From assembly GCA_003427395.1 (NCBI GenBank), contig BFEA01000639.1, positions 400,342-434,675 of the forward strand: DNA of 34,334 nt. Direction: 5' to 3'. Position numbers and translations under genes: made by a program. Shown here one piece after another: positions 9,546-17,897 of the stretch. Origin of the DNA: Chara braunii. Taxonomy: Eukaryota > Streptophyta > Charophyceae > Charales > Characeae. The notes beneath the pieces were generated by a model. The model saw only the letters and a list, made by a program, of their open reading frames with translations, was not told the origin of the DNA and searched no databases. Positions within the stretch are counted from its first letter, which is position 1. The number at the start of each line of letters is the position of its first letter.

Positions 9546-9830
9546 GCAGCGCTGCTGTGTGCTTCACTGTGTGTTGCTTTGCTGCCAGTCTGCTAGCACT
9601 GTCATTCCATGCAATTAGCTTTGACGCTTTGCAGTTGGGTTGCCTCAGTGACAGCGGCACGGCCTGGTACTTCACCGAGTCGCTGCCTTCTGCTATGCTC
9701 CGCTTGCGATGCTGCCCGCTGGCAGCCTGCTTTCAACAAGAGTCAAAGGGTTCATGACCCAAAGAATCATTACTGCGTGCGCGCTGCTGTGTTCTTTGCT
9801 GTGCTGTTGCGGTGGATGGCATTGATTACT
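9546..9830 (+). repeat. ~230-bp repeat, locus 1 (one unit plus partial)
   Basis: GCGCTGCTGTG at 9549 recurs at 9781 (period 232). The unit contains 'GACGCTTTGCAGTTG', a ~91-bp middle, 'GCTTTCAACAAG' and 'GGTTCATGACCC'. The same unit occurs at 11162-11490, and its tail again at 13090, bracketing the long reading frame. Gene content: none. Confidence 0.7.
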
Positions 9831-9925
9831 TCCCGATGGAAGGATGTACCTGGTCCACCTTTCACCCCTCAGGCTGCCTAAGTTAGCCCCTGACCTACTT
9901 TGATTCTGACCTTGGTTGCTAGTCC

Positions 9926-10033
9926 GACTTCCCCCGAATACAACGTACGGTCATTATAACTGTATTTAGACTGAAAGATGCCCCAAATGCAGCTATTATT
10001 ACTGTACGTTGTATTCGGGGGAAGAAGGTAGTC
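9926..10033. mobile_element. Foldback MITE-like element, copy M4
   Basis: The left arm is ACTTCCCCCGAATACAACG; the right arm ends CGTTGTATTCGGGGGAAG. The inner parts carry GGTCATTATAACTGTATTT and a mismatched partner, with the ACTGAAAGATG loop. TAGTCCGACTTCCCC before and TAGTCCAACTTCCCC after the element are direct repeats with one change, a possible duplication on insertion. Confidence 0.68.
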
Positions 10034-10178
10034 CAACTTCCCCATTGCTTTGGTACTTGTAGCTTACCTACTTCAGCGGCTCAGCCCCGTCCAGCCTGTT
10101 CCTATCAGCTACTTGGCTGTCATATTTTCATTGCATGCTAGAACTGCTGATTTGGCCCCTTGCTGTAGTCATCGCTAA

Positions 10179-10246
10179 GACCCTAAACCCTAGCAGAGTT
10201 AGCAGCTGTAGTCCGTTAAAACCCTAAACCACCAAAACCCTAAACC
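10179..10246 (+). repeat. Interstitial plant-type telomere-like repeats
   Basis: CCCTAAACCCTAG at 10181, then ACCCTAAACC near 10221 and AACCCTAAACC near 10236 match the CCCTAAA (TTTAGGG) telomere repeat of most plants and green algae. The copies are few, short and interrupted. Confidence 0.55.
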
Positions 10247-10620
10247 GTAGCAGGCTTACTTGAAATTGAAGGCCTAATCCACCCCTGATTTGGTGAGTGT
10301 CATTGCTTACTTCCTAGTAAGGGAAGGGAGTACCGCTCCGTACTTGTATCAAATCTGGCCCAGTCGACGTAGACTCCGGTTCCGGTCCCGCAGTGCCGAC
10401 TAGTGAGCTCGAAACCCTGGGCGGTCTAGGGGACTGATCAACTGTCTCAGCCCCTCTTTGTTATCTTATTCATGGAGAGCCCTATTCCTGTTCGCATATG
10501 CTACTATCCTACTTCCTCCCCCAGTTTCCTTGGTAAGAGGGTGGGGTGCCTATCTTGAGCCAATTGACATACATGTCAGATGGGTCCTTCTTCTAGATAG
10601 GTCTGACATCTGGGGTTGGG
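10247..10620. other. No supported gene
   Basis: No open frame, repeat family or RNA signature is recognisable between the telomere-like repeats and foldback M5. Confidence 0.4.
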
Positions 10621-10731
10621 CTACCGTCTTCACCTGAACAGAGCGCCCGGTCATTATAGCCGTATTTGGTGCATTTTTCAGTCCAGATACAGCTATAATA
10701 ACCGGGCATTTTATTCGGGTGAAGACGGCAG
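10621..10731. mobile_element. Foldback MITE-like element, copy M5
   Basis: CTACCGTCTTCACCTGAACA pairs with the end GGGTGAAGACGGCAG. The inner arms are CCGGTCATTATAGC and GCTATAATAACCGG. The 111-bp palindrome is among the best preserved of the family and is directly followed, two bases on, by an unrelated foldback (F1). Confidence 0.72.
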
Positions 10732-10732
10732 G

Positions 10733-10824
10733 CTGTTATGTCTCCATCGGCCAAAATGGATTCGGTTTTGGTTTCCTCATCTGGTTCTTACCAAAATCCA
10801 TTTTGGCCAATGGAGACATAACAG
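10733..10824. repeat. 92-bp foldback F1
   Basis: CTGTTATGTCTCCAT...CCAAAATGGATT (10733-10762) is the inverted complement of AATCCATTTTGGCCAATGG...ATAACAG (10795-10824), nearly perfect. An extra TTTTGG/CCAAAA pair extends the stem inwards. The loop is about 19 nt. No other copy is present in the window. Confidence 0.72.
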
Positions 10825-11161
10825 ACTAGCCCTACCCCAGACTTCATACCTTTTTTTTCCTTCTTCTTTCTTTCCCCAAAAGGTCCAGGGTGTAGTAGAG
10901 GGTGGTGGCCAGGCCTCAGGAGGTGCCCGTAGTACTCATCCATTGGGAGGGGTCAGATGGATTGCGAGGGACCCAGGGTAGGGTGGGGGGGGTCACCTCA
11001 GGACCTTTCAATATCTGTTTTCAGTTTTTTCGCTCTTTCGTTTTTGGAACTTTGGCGCCTTTTCTTGCCCTGTGCTGTTCTTCTGTTTTGTTACTTTTAG
11101 GCTTACTGCCCTGCGCTGTTCGTGAAAATTTAATGTTGCTTTCAACGGCACTGCAGTAACT
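10825..11161. other. No supported gene; left copy of a flanking repeat
   Basis: About 11030-11130 resembles 13228-13330 (shared 'TTTTCTTGCC', 'CTGTTCTTC', 'ACCGCCCTGC'-like blocks in the same order). The two lie in the same orientation on either side of the long reading frame. Confidence 0.4.
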
Positions 11162-11490
11162 GCAGCGCTGCTGTGTGCTTCGCTGTGTTGTTGCTTTGCT
11201 GCCAGGCTGATAGTGCTGTTGTTCCCTGCAATTAGCTTCCAAATCAACGCTTTGCAGTTGGGTTGCCGCAGCAGCAATGCCTAGTGCTTCGCTGAGTCAT
11301 TGCCTGCTGCTATGCTCCGCTTGCGATGTTGCCCGCTGGCAGTCTGCTTTCAACAAGAGTCAAAGGTTCATGACCAAAAGCATCATTACTGCAGCGCTGC
11401 TGTGTGCTTTGCTGTGCTGTTGCTTTGCTGCCAGTCCGCTAGCACTGTCGTTCCATGCAATCAGCTTTGACGCTTTGCAGTTGCAATGGG
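11162..11490 (+). repeat. ~230-bp repeat, locus 2 (one unit plus truncated second)
   Basis: GCGCTGCTGTG occurs at 11165 and 11394 (period 229). The second unit stops after TTTGCAGTTG at 11483, and the long reading frame begins at once. The missing remainder of the unit, from GCTTTCAACAAG onward, reappears at 13090 after that frame. Confidence 0.72.
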
Positions 11491-13089
11491 CTCTCCGGCA
11501 GTCGACGTCTATGGCCTTCGCGCGTACTCTAAGGTGCGGGTCGTCTATTTTGGAGACGAGCAGACACGAGGGTATTTCAATGTCTCCGCCTTCGACAACA
11601 CGCGCGAAAATCGGGCCATGATGTTGTCCTTCGAGGATGCTGTCCGTGATATGAGGCAATGGTGGATCGATAACCATCGAATCGAGGCCCCGAAAGGCAA
11701 GGTCAACGATAAGGATGCGGTCGCCGTTGCGCACCAAAAGAAGTGGCAGAATTTCTTAAGGGCCTCCATGGGGAAGGCATGCGACAAGGCATTCGTGAAG
11801 CAGGCGCTCGAGAATGAGTATAGTAAGGATTGGAGCAATAAACTCCGTGGCTACATGAACCTTGCCACATCCACCGAGGCTGTGTGGCCACTGGTCGAGA
11901 AGTTCTTCGAGATGTTCAACGAGGGGAAGCTGTCAGTTGGCGATGGTAAAATATCGCTTGACATGCAGGGTAGGATGGAGGGGCGCCAGCCAGGCCCGTA
12001 CACCGGCGAGATGAAGGGGCAAAGAACATTATACCATTGCATATACGCGAGAGATGNTCCCAAAGGCTCCACCGTGTAGTGGAAGGATCTCTGTCCTTCC
12101 TACTTCAAAAATTTTGGGGATTTGACGTGCCGGGAGAGGGAAGTTGCACTGCACCTCCTCATGAAAGGGAAGGTGGTCGCGACGAACGTTAAGGTCATGC
12201 CTCCGAGAGTGAATACGGAGTGCCTCCTCGACATCATGCGCAAGGAACGGTACATGGTCCGTATGTTCAACTACGTTGTTTTTCGCGCCGAGGGAAGGGC
12301 GGACGATGAGTGGAATGATGCCTTCTTCATGTCATACAAGGACCTCGAAGACAGGTATGGGCCGANCGGTCTGTGTGCAGCTGAATGGGAGAAGGAACGG
12401 GACAAGNTGCATGTCAGCAAAGTGAAGACGGTCNCTCGACNGCTTGNAGGGGTGGAGGAGGCAAGGCAAGGATNAGGCTTGGGCCCTACGGCGNCAATGT
12501 ATAAGGAGGCTCCGTTCCACTTTAAGGTGTTTGTATACACCTCAATCGATAAGCTCGATCTGTTTCGGGCGGAGGTCAAACGGGTCGCCTCCTGAGCACG
12601 TCATATCGTATGGGATAAACTTAAAAAACAAACAACATTGCTACCGGTGTGCATGTCATTGAAGGAAGTGCTGGCTGCGCCAGACAACATCGTCGCTGCG
12701 GCGCAAAAAATAACCTGCAGGGCCGTCATCCTTGACATCTCCCCCGCTAACTTCTGCACGACATGGACCTCTCAAGAGTTCGACGCTCTGCACTCTATGG
12801 TGACTAAGTGTTGTGGTTCTATTTGGGTTCTTTTTGTCTTCGCACCGCAGAAGGTGCAAAGTGATGTTCTGCGTTGCTTATTCCAGTGGGAGGACATCGA
12901 ACTCATCCTCGGGACCTGGAAATGGGTGGACAGGCCATCGAATGACATCACGAGGTATGGCAATATCGCTACGGCGAGTCGAGACATGATGGTCATTGTC
13001 CGGCACGCGGAGGGAGGGGATCTCAGAAAGGTCACGGTCGCACCCCGCCTTGTCAATGACCTCACAAACGTGCATGTTGTGGAGGACAA

Positions 13090-13135
13090 GCTTTCAACAA
13101 GGGTCAAAAGGGTTCATGACCCAAAGCATCAGTAT
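13090..13135 (+). repeat. Tail of the ~230-bp repeat after the reading frame
   Basis: GCTTTCAACAAGGGTCAAAA, then GGTTCATGACCCAAAGCATC, matches the later part of the repeat units at 9729 and 11346. With the truncated unit ending at 11483 it brackets the reading frame. Confidence 0.7.
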
Positions 13136-13145
13136 TGGGATTCCA

Positions 13146-13203
13146 CAGATTGTCGAGTGTTCAGCCTTCTGACGAGTCGGTGCAACTCCGACAAAACAAT
13201 CTT
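13146..13203 (+). ncRNA. Hammerhead-ribozyme-like motif, copy a (nearly complete core)
   Basis: The hammerhead order can be laid out in full. Stem III strand AGATTGT (13147-13153) is followed by C (13154) at the cleavage position, then a stem I hairpin region (13155-13168), CTGACGA (13169-13175) as the CUGANGA core, stem II GTCGG/CCGAC with a 7-nt loop (13176-13192), AAA (13193-13195) where GAA is expected, and ACAATCT (13196-13202) closing a 7-bp stem III. The ends lie in stem III (type III layout). The conserved G of GAA is A, which would stop cleavage, and stem I is weak. Hammerheads of this layout are known from plant retrozymes; assignment to that class is inference. Confidence 0.5.
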
Positions 13204-13324
13204 CCATTATTTGTTTTTGTTTTTTTTTTCGCTCCTTTTAATACATTGACGATTGATGGAACTTGCATTTTTCTTGCCTACTGTTCTTCAATTTTGTTCG
13301 TTTTTGGCTCACCGCCCTGCCAGT

Positions 13325-13620
13325 GTGCTGTTGTTGTCTTCCCACCCGCCTCCCCCACGCCCTCCATCCTGTGTCTTTTGCTTTACAGTCTTTAGTGCGC
13401 GGCTGCTTTGTGTTGTTTGTCTGCACGCCCGCCTTCCCCCTGCCCTCCAGCCTGTGTTTTTTGCTTCACTGTCTGTCATGCCTCGCTGCTCTGTGCTGTT
13501 CGTCTGCGCCACCCACCTCAAGTGCCTGCCCTTTCACTTGTAACGAATATCCTCCCACAAGTGCTTGCCCTTTCCGATCACCTCCCCGATGCCCTCCAGT
13601 GTATGTCTTTTGCTGGCCGC
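13325..13620 (+). repeat. ~84-bp pyrimidine-rich tandem repeat
   Basis: Units begin near 13325, 13410 and 13493 with GTGCTGTT or GTGTTGTT, and each contains 'GCCCTCCA(T/G)C(C)TGTGT' followed by 'TTTTGCTT'. A partial, interrupted unit extends to about 13620. Several frames stay open through it because of its composition; none is a credible gene. Confidence 0.6.
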
Positions 13621-14036
13621 TGGTCCTCCAGCGCCTTGTTGTTTTCCGCCCTTTGCTTCATCGTCTTTCATGCGTTGCTACCTTTGCCTTTCTGCCTTTC
13701 CGCTTTTTGGCTTGTCGTGGTTTGGCTTGTCAGTTGCTGCTTTGTGGTTCGTTCTTTTTATGGCCTTTGCAAGATTTTACGTGCATTCGCCTCATGGGCA
13801 CAGCTGGCTGCGGGCTCTTTTCAAGTCTTGCTTGGAAGGTATAACCATACTTTTCGATGCAACGTGTGGTGGCACAATCTCTGAGGTTTGATGCTACGCA
13901 AACGCACACACACACAGCCTTGTTAAGCTCTCTGTTCAGGTCGATCGATGCAGCTATGGCCAGGACTGTACTAGCTGTCATGTCATTGGGTATCCATGGC
14001 TGAGTGGGTGTGTGGAGTGGGTTCTATGGCTGCGTA
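13621..14036. other. No supported gene
   Basis: T-rich sequence with a short (AC)n at 13902-13916. Nothing else is recognisable. Confidence 0.4.
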
Positions 14037-14153
14037 AAACTACCGCCTTCACCCGAATAAAACGCCTGGTGATTATAGCTGCATCTGGACTGAAAGTTGT
14101 CCTGAATACAGCTATAATGACTGGGCGTTCTATTCGGGTGAAGACGGCAGTTT
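14037..14153. mobile_element. Foldback MITE-like element, copy M6
   Basis: AAACTACCGCCTTCACCCGA at 14037 pairs with TCGGGTGAAGACGGCAGTTT ending at 14153. Inner arms GATTATAGCTGCAT and ATACAGCTATAAT flank the ACTGAAAGTTGTCC loop. At 117 bp it is the longest and best-paired copy and gives the likely full element ends. Confidence 0.75.
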
Positions 14154-14305
14154 CTCAGACGTACTGTCATTTTTGTCAGGGGTTTGGACCGACAGTCTGC
14201 TCGGATTGCAGGGTTGGTGAGAGTAAAGTCAGCCAATTTTCTCAGGGGCATCACCAACTCTCGGCGATGTGCTGATTCCTTATCCATCAGTCAAAAGCAT
14301 CCTGC

Positions 14306-14364
14306 ACAGACTGTTGGGGTTCAATCTCCTCGTAAGTAGCCAAAAGTCCGACGAAACAGTCTGG
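14306..14364 (+). ncRNA. Hammerhead-ribozyme-like motif, copy b (core damaged)
   Basis: CAGACTGT (14307-14314) and ACAGTCTG (14356-14363) form a perfect 8-bp stem III. T at 14315 occupies the cleavage position, GGGG/CTCC (14316-14329) can form stem I, and GAA is intact at 14353-14355. The CUGANGA segment is degraded to TCGTAAG (14330-14336) and stem II is only partly paired. It complements copy a, which keeps the core but has lost the G. Confidence 0.45.
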
Positions 14365-14394
14365 CACAGTCATGCTTTCTTTTTCTGGAGTTGT

Positions 14395-14661
14395 NNNNNN
14401 NNNNNNNNNNNNNNNNNNNNNNNNNNNNNNNNNNNNNNNNNNNNNNNNNNNNNNNNNNNNNNNNNNNNNNNNNNNNNNNNNNNNNNNNNNNNNNNNNNNN
14501 NNNNNNNNNNNNNNNNNNNNNNNNNNNNNNNNNNNNNNNNNNNNNNNNNNNNNNNNNNNNNNNNNNNNNNNNNNNNNNNNNNNNNNNNNNNNNNNNNNNN
14601 NNNNNNNNNNNNNNNNNNNNNNNNNNNNNNNNNNNNNNNNNNNNNNNNNNNNNNNNNNNNN
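14395..14661. other. Assembly gap (267 N) next to (AC)n
   Basis: An unbroken N run; (AC)n begins right after it at 14662 and continues to 14687. Open frames drawn across it are meaningless. The gap probably reflects failure to assemble a longer dinucleotide repeat. Confidence 0.95.
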
Positions 14662-14825
14662 ACACACACACACACACACACACACACTTCTGCTATTGAG
14701 GTGAAACTGTTTCATTGTTGGGTTGTCTGAACTCAAGGGCTTTTGTTGTCTGTATTAGGCTTAAATATGCCTTGATTATGGATCTCTTCATCTGGGTGGA
14801 ATAGGGGCTGTTGTGGTGAATATTC

Positions 14826-14828
<3 letters not shown>

Positions 14829-14900
<72 letters not shown>
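14829..14900 (+). repeat. (AC)36 microsatellite
   Basis: An uninterrupted AC dinucleotide run of 72 bp, with short AC extensions on its right side. Long pure repeats like this are usually length-variable. Confidence 0.95.
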
Positions 14901-14908
<8 letters not shown>

Positions 14909-14910
14909 AT

Positions 14911-15297
14911 TTACTAAAAGTTTTTTTTTCCTTGCTGTCCAGTTTGTGCATTCTGCTATCTTTTCCTGTGCTTCTTCTGTGTGTCTACACCAAAACCCCT
15001 ATGGTGACACTGTGCAAAAACCCATTGCAGTGCCAGTTTGCCGCAACTTATGGTCATGTGATCAGTGAGTTGAGTTCTACTTGAAGAGTGAGTAGTGCTG
15101 TATGAGTGGACTGCCTTGTAGGTGTTGCCTTGCTGTCTTGCTGCCTAGCTGATCTCTGCCACCTGCCTTGTTGTTGGTGCCTTGTCGGTGCTGCCTTGCG
15201 CTGGGTAGCCTCGCTGCCTGGCCGCCCTATGCACTTGCTCCTTTATATGCCTCTCTTTTAATCTCTATGTGCTTGGTAGTTGCTTGCTGTCTGTTGG
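14911..15297. other. No gene; TGCCTTG-rich low-complexity sequence
   Basis: From 15105 to about 15225 the motif TGCCTTG and close variants recur irregularly (for example near 15124, 15162 and 15192). No protein or RNA feature is recognisable. Confidence 0.45.
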
Positions 15298-15321
15298 CCT
15301 GTTGCCTCACCCTTGGAATGG

Positions 15322-15505
15322 CACCTGTTGGCCATAGTGGATAAGGTAGGACCGTGGGAGACTGGGAGTAGAGGTGCGAGAGGGGAAAGTAGGTTGGAAG
15401 GGAATATCCATAGGAATACCGCATTGCCAAGTGCAAAAGGCGCCCCTCAAATGTTGAGAAATCCAACCTCCACAACAGCCTGGACTTTTCCGGAAAAAAA
15501 AAAAA
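15322..15505 (+). mobile_element. SINE-like element family D, copy 1
   Basis: The body matches the copy at 18982-19304 in reverse orientation (TAGTGGATAAGGTAGGACC, 'GTAGAGGTGCG', 'GTAGGTTGGAAGGGAA', 'CATAGGAAT', 'CCGCAT', 'AAATCCAACCT', 'ACAACAGCCTGGACTT'), and it ends in A12 at 15494-15505. 'TGGCCATAGTGGATAAGG' resembles a tRNA A box, which would suggest a tRNA-derived head; a convincing B box is not seen. The element is flanked not by direct repeats but by inverted ones (15298-15316 and 15506-15522). Confidence 0.5.
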
Positions 15506-15528
15506 CAAGGTGAGGCAACAGGGAATTC

Positions 15529-15551
15529 TGCAGACTGTTGAGGGTTCAGCC
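15529..15551 (+). ncRNA. Hammerhead-like motif, copy d (5' third only)
   Basis: CAGACTGTTGAGGGTTCAGCC matches copies a-c up to the stem I loop, and is then cut by the T run of a SINE-like insertion. GAGG, loop GTTCAG and CC preserve the family stem I. Confidence 0.35.
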
Positions 15552-15792
15552 TTTTTTTTTTTCTTTTTTTTTTTTCTTTTTTACATACTCACGAGACTCC
15601 CATCCTCCCACCCCTCTCGATATATCTCATTGCGCACATCCACTCCTTTTCTATCTTACCTCATGCGAGGAACATCACTCTCTACTGGAGCAACCTGACC
15701 AGACACCGGATGCGGGCACTGTAGGCCCGAGTCCCAGCAATGAGCTCCCCCATTCAGCCCCAGTTGAGGCACTACTGTAGCGTACAAGCCTC
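15552..15792 (-). mobile_element. SINE-like element family D, copy 4 (diverged)
   Basis: A T-rich run (15552-15582) is the minus-strand tail. Its far end resembles the family D 5' part at 19210-19304: CCTGACCAGACA is shared, followed by aligned 'CAGTCC/CAGCCC' and 'GTA(C/T)(A)AGCC' blocks. The middle is poorly conserved. It has inserted into a hammerhead-like copy (d). Confidence 0.4.
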
Positions 15793-16392
15793 GTTATACG
15801 GGTACCTCAGGAGCTATAGGCACGAGGTAGTTCTCAACTAGTCCCGTGAGCAGTGAGGGCACCTATAGGCAGACACTGTGTCTAATGGTCGGCTAACCAA
15901 GGTCTAACCCATGAGCCCCCCTATCTCTAAGCACCAAGCTAGCACAGCTCAGTTCATGTATATGGCCACTGTTGGTTGTTGAATATGCTGGTTGTTATGT
16001 GAGCTAAGGTGATATCATAGCCTGTATGGATGTATGTGGTTCCTTTCTGCTACTAATGAGCCTTGCTTATGTCTGTTCGCTAGGGAGAATCAACCGGTGG
16101 TAATGGTGGACACCTGGACCTTCATCAACTACCCCAACCAACCTCTGATAACCCACCTTCCCAGAATGGGTCTACAGACATCGAGAGTAGGGCACGCCTC
16201 TTGATTCGACATTGGTTTCCCTACAAGGCACCCCTGCCCACCATAGGACTGGTACAGTATCACCATGCACCCAAACAGCCCCGTACCACTCTCCGGCCCG
16301 AGAGAGTAGCATCCATCCCACATCAACTCTCCCGCATGAAAGGCACACATCCCCACCCAAATCTGTCTGACAGGATCATCCCTAGCTGATAT
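15793..16392. other. No supported gene
   Basis: I see no domain, repeat family or RNA. Short frames on both strands around 16129-16389 overlap and lack any signature. Confidence 0.4.
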
Positions 16393-16452
16393 GACAATTC
16401 AGTGTTCAGCCTCCTTGTAATGAATAGGTGAGAGTCAGATGAAACAGTCTGT
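16393..16452 (+). ncRNA. Hammerhead-like motif, copy c (diverged)
   Basis: GTGTTCAGCCTCCT, then a diverged middle, then GTCAGATGAAACAGTCTGTC aligns with copies a and b, including GAAAC and the stem III 3' strand. The left stem III strand (TGACAATTCAGT) is partly mismatched and CUGANGA is not recognisable. Confidence 0.35.
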
Positions 16453-17897
16453 CATTAGCTGTTTGCGTACTGTTTGCTAGATCTGGTGCCCTGTGTTGTG
16501 CGGTCATGTTGTGCAGAGATAATGGTATGTGGATGGTGGTTCAAAGCACGCCGCATGCTGGGTATATGGATCTTGAATTTTGCGCACACTGTGGGCCCGT
16601 TCGGAAATACCGTTTCCTGTTTTTCACCAAAAGAAAAAGGACCCCTTTTTGTTGAGTTCGGGCTGCTGCACACACAAAAATCTTTTTGAAACACCAAATT
16701 TGGGCAGACTCCCACTTCGACTTTGTCCGGGCACCCGCACACCCAACTTGTGCCCGGCCAGGCATGGGCCCCAGGCAGGGTTCCGGGGAGGGTGTACATA
16801 TAATTAGGCCTGGGAAACCAGAGAGATGGCGACTTGAAGACGGGTGCTGAGATATACGAACGTAAGCCTATAAACATGTTGATATGAGATGATGGATGGG
16901 GCCTGTGAGACTGGCACAAACACCCCTCCCCCGCGCCTTGTCCTTCTTGGGAATCCCCTGCTGTTATAATGTTGTTACTGTGACCTGTTGACTGTCCATT
17001 ACTATCTATCTGCTTGTTGCGTTATGCTGTTGTGTCTGTTCTGTGTGTGTGTCTGTCTGTGTATGTGTCTGTGTATGTGTCTGTGTCTGTTTCTGTGTAT
17101 GTGTCTGTGTAAGTGCTGTTACACATTGGATTGTGCTGGGTGAGGTGTAATTGAGAGTGTTCCTGAGTGTGTTTCTTGTCCCATATTGCAGTGTGCTGTG
17201 TGAGGTGTGGTTATGTTGTTTGATTCCCTTAATTGTAGGTAGCTATGCTTGCAAAGGTCCCCTGTATAGGCTGAGGAGTAGTGATTGTAGCACTACTTTT
17301 AGAGAGAAATAGAGAGAAGAATATAGCTTAGTTATAAAATAAAATAAAAAGAACTGCAAATGCAAACTACTTTTGGCTGAGGTTCGCGTCAGAATTTGAG
17401 GTTCACGTCAGAATTCCTCACGGAACCGAAGATAAAAAAGAAAACAGAAGAATCAGACCAGGCACCCCCTCTAAAGTTCTACACCCCTTTAGCCAGTTAA
17501 AAACCAGCTTATACCTCCCTTCTTCCCCCTTTGACAGCCAACGCTCAAAAAAAGAAAGGCACCCAGACCTGGGCTCCTCTGGCCCTGTGCAGACAACCTC
17601 CACCCCCAAAAAAAAGGGAAAAAAAAATGGAGGGCTTATATCTGCCTGCACGTGGTGGCCCGTGCAGGTGAACCCCGGGCGACTTGCCTGGGTAGCAGGG
17701 CTGTGCTGCAGGACCGGGCGAGCCAAGTACCCTAGCCTTTTTTTGGTTATTTCTGGACGGAATCATCGCCAGATACATCCAGGCACTGGTGCAAATGTGG
17801 TCAGATACATTTACGACGGTGCTAGTGGGAGTAGGCCCTGCCTGTCAACTTGGGATTTTGAGGAGTGGTCGGGCACTCCGCAGAACCTCCTGCCTTT
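16453..17897. other. No supported gene; TG-rich minisatellite and small hairpin
   Basis: Around 17036-17118 there are interrupted TGTGTCTGTG repeats. CCTGCACG/CGTGCAGG at 17645-17668 is a perfect 8-bp stem. The open frames at 16455-16919 and 17418-17726 overlap others on the opposite strand and show no domain. Confidence 0.45.

Larger units (their letters stand above)
11486..13249 (+). pseudogene. Unknown protein, one frame with two in-frame stops
   Basis: A single frame runs from ATG 11486 to 13249. It is broken only by TAG at 12077-12079 and TGA at 12593-12595; the parts before, between and after these are in the same phase and look like normal globular protein, so this is one gene of about 530 codons up to 13089. 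Eight isolated N bases (12057-12494) show poor base quality here, so one or both stops could be assembly errors. Residues around 11870-11960 ('VWPLVEKFFEMFNEGKL') and the last third are predicted well folded. The last third has alternating strands ('AVILDISP', 'IWVLFVFAP', 'GTWKWVDRP', 'DMMVIVRH'), faintly like the strand order of N6/N4 methyltransferases, but the DPPY/W-type catalytic motif is not there. I do not recognise the family. Codons after 13089 derive from the 230-bp repeat and a hammerhead-like sequence and are probably not part of the original protein. Confidence 0.6.

Noticed and set aside
9304-9675. Proline-rich protein on the minus strand
   Set aside because: It is the complement of the G-rich tract and the 230-bp repeat.
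13238-13891. Overlapping open frames on both strands
   Set aside because: They follow the ~84-bp pyrimidine-rich tandem repeat; no domain or coding bias is consistent in one frame.
14269-14736. Long open frames across the N run
   Set aside because: They exist only because N codons are read as open; the sequence is unknown.
15298-15522. DNA transposon bounded by CCTGTTGCCTCACC inverted repeats
   Set aside because: The enclosed sequence is a poly(A)-tailed SINE-like copy; the inverted flanks may be chance or a local inversion, and no second example is present.
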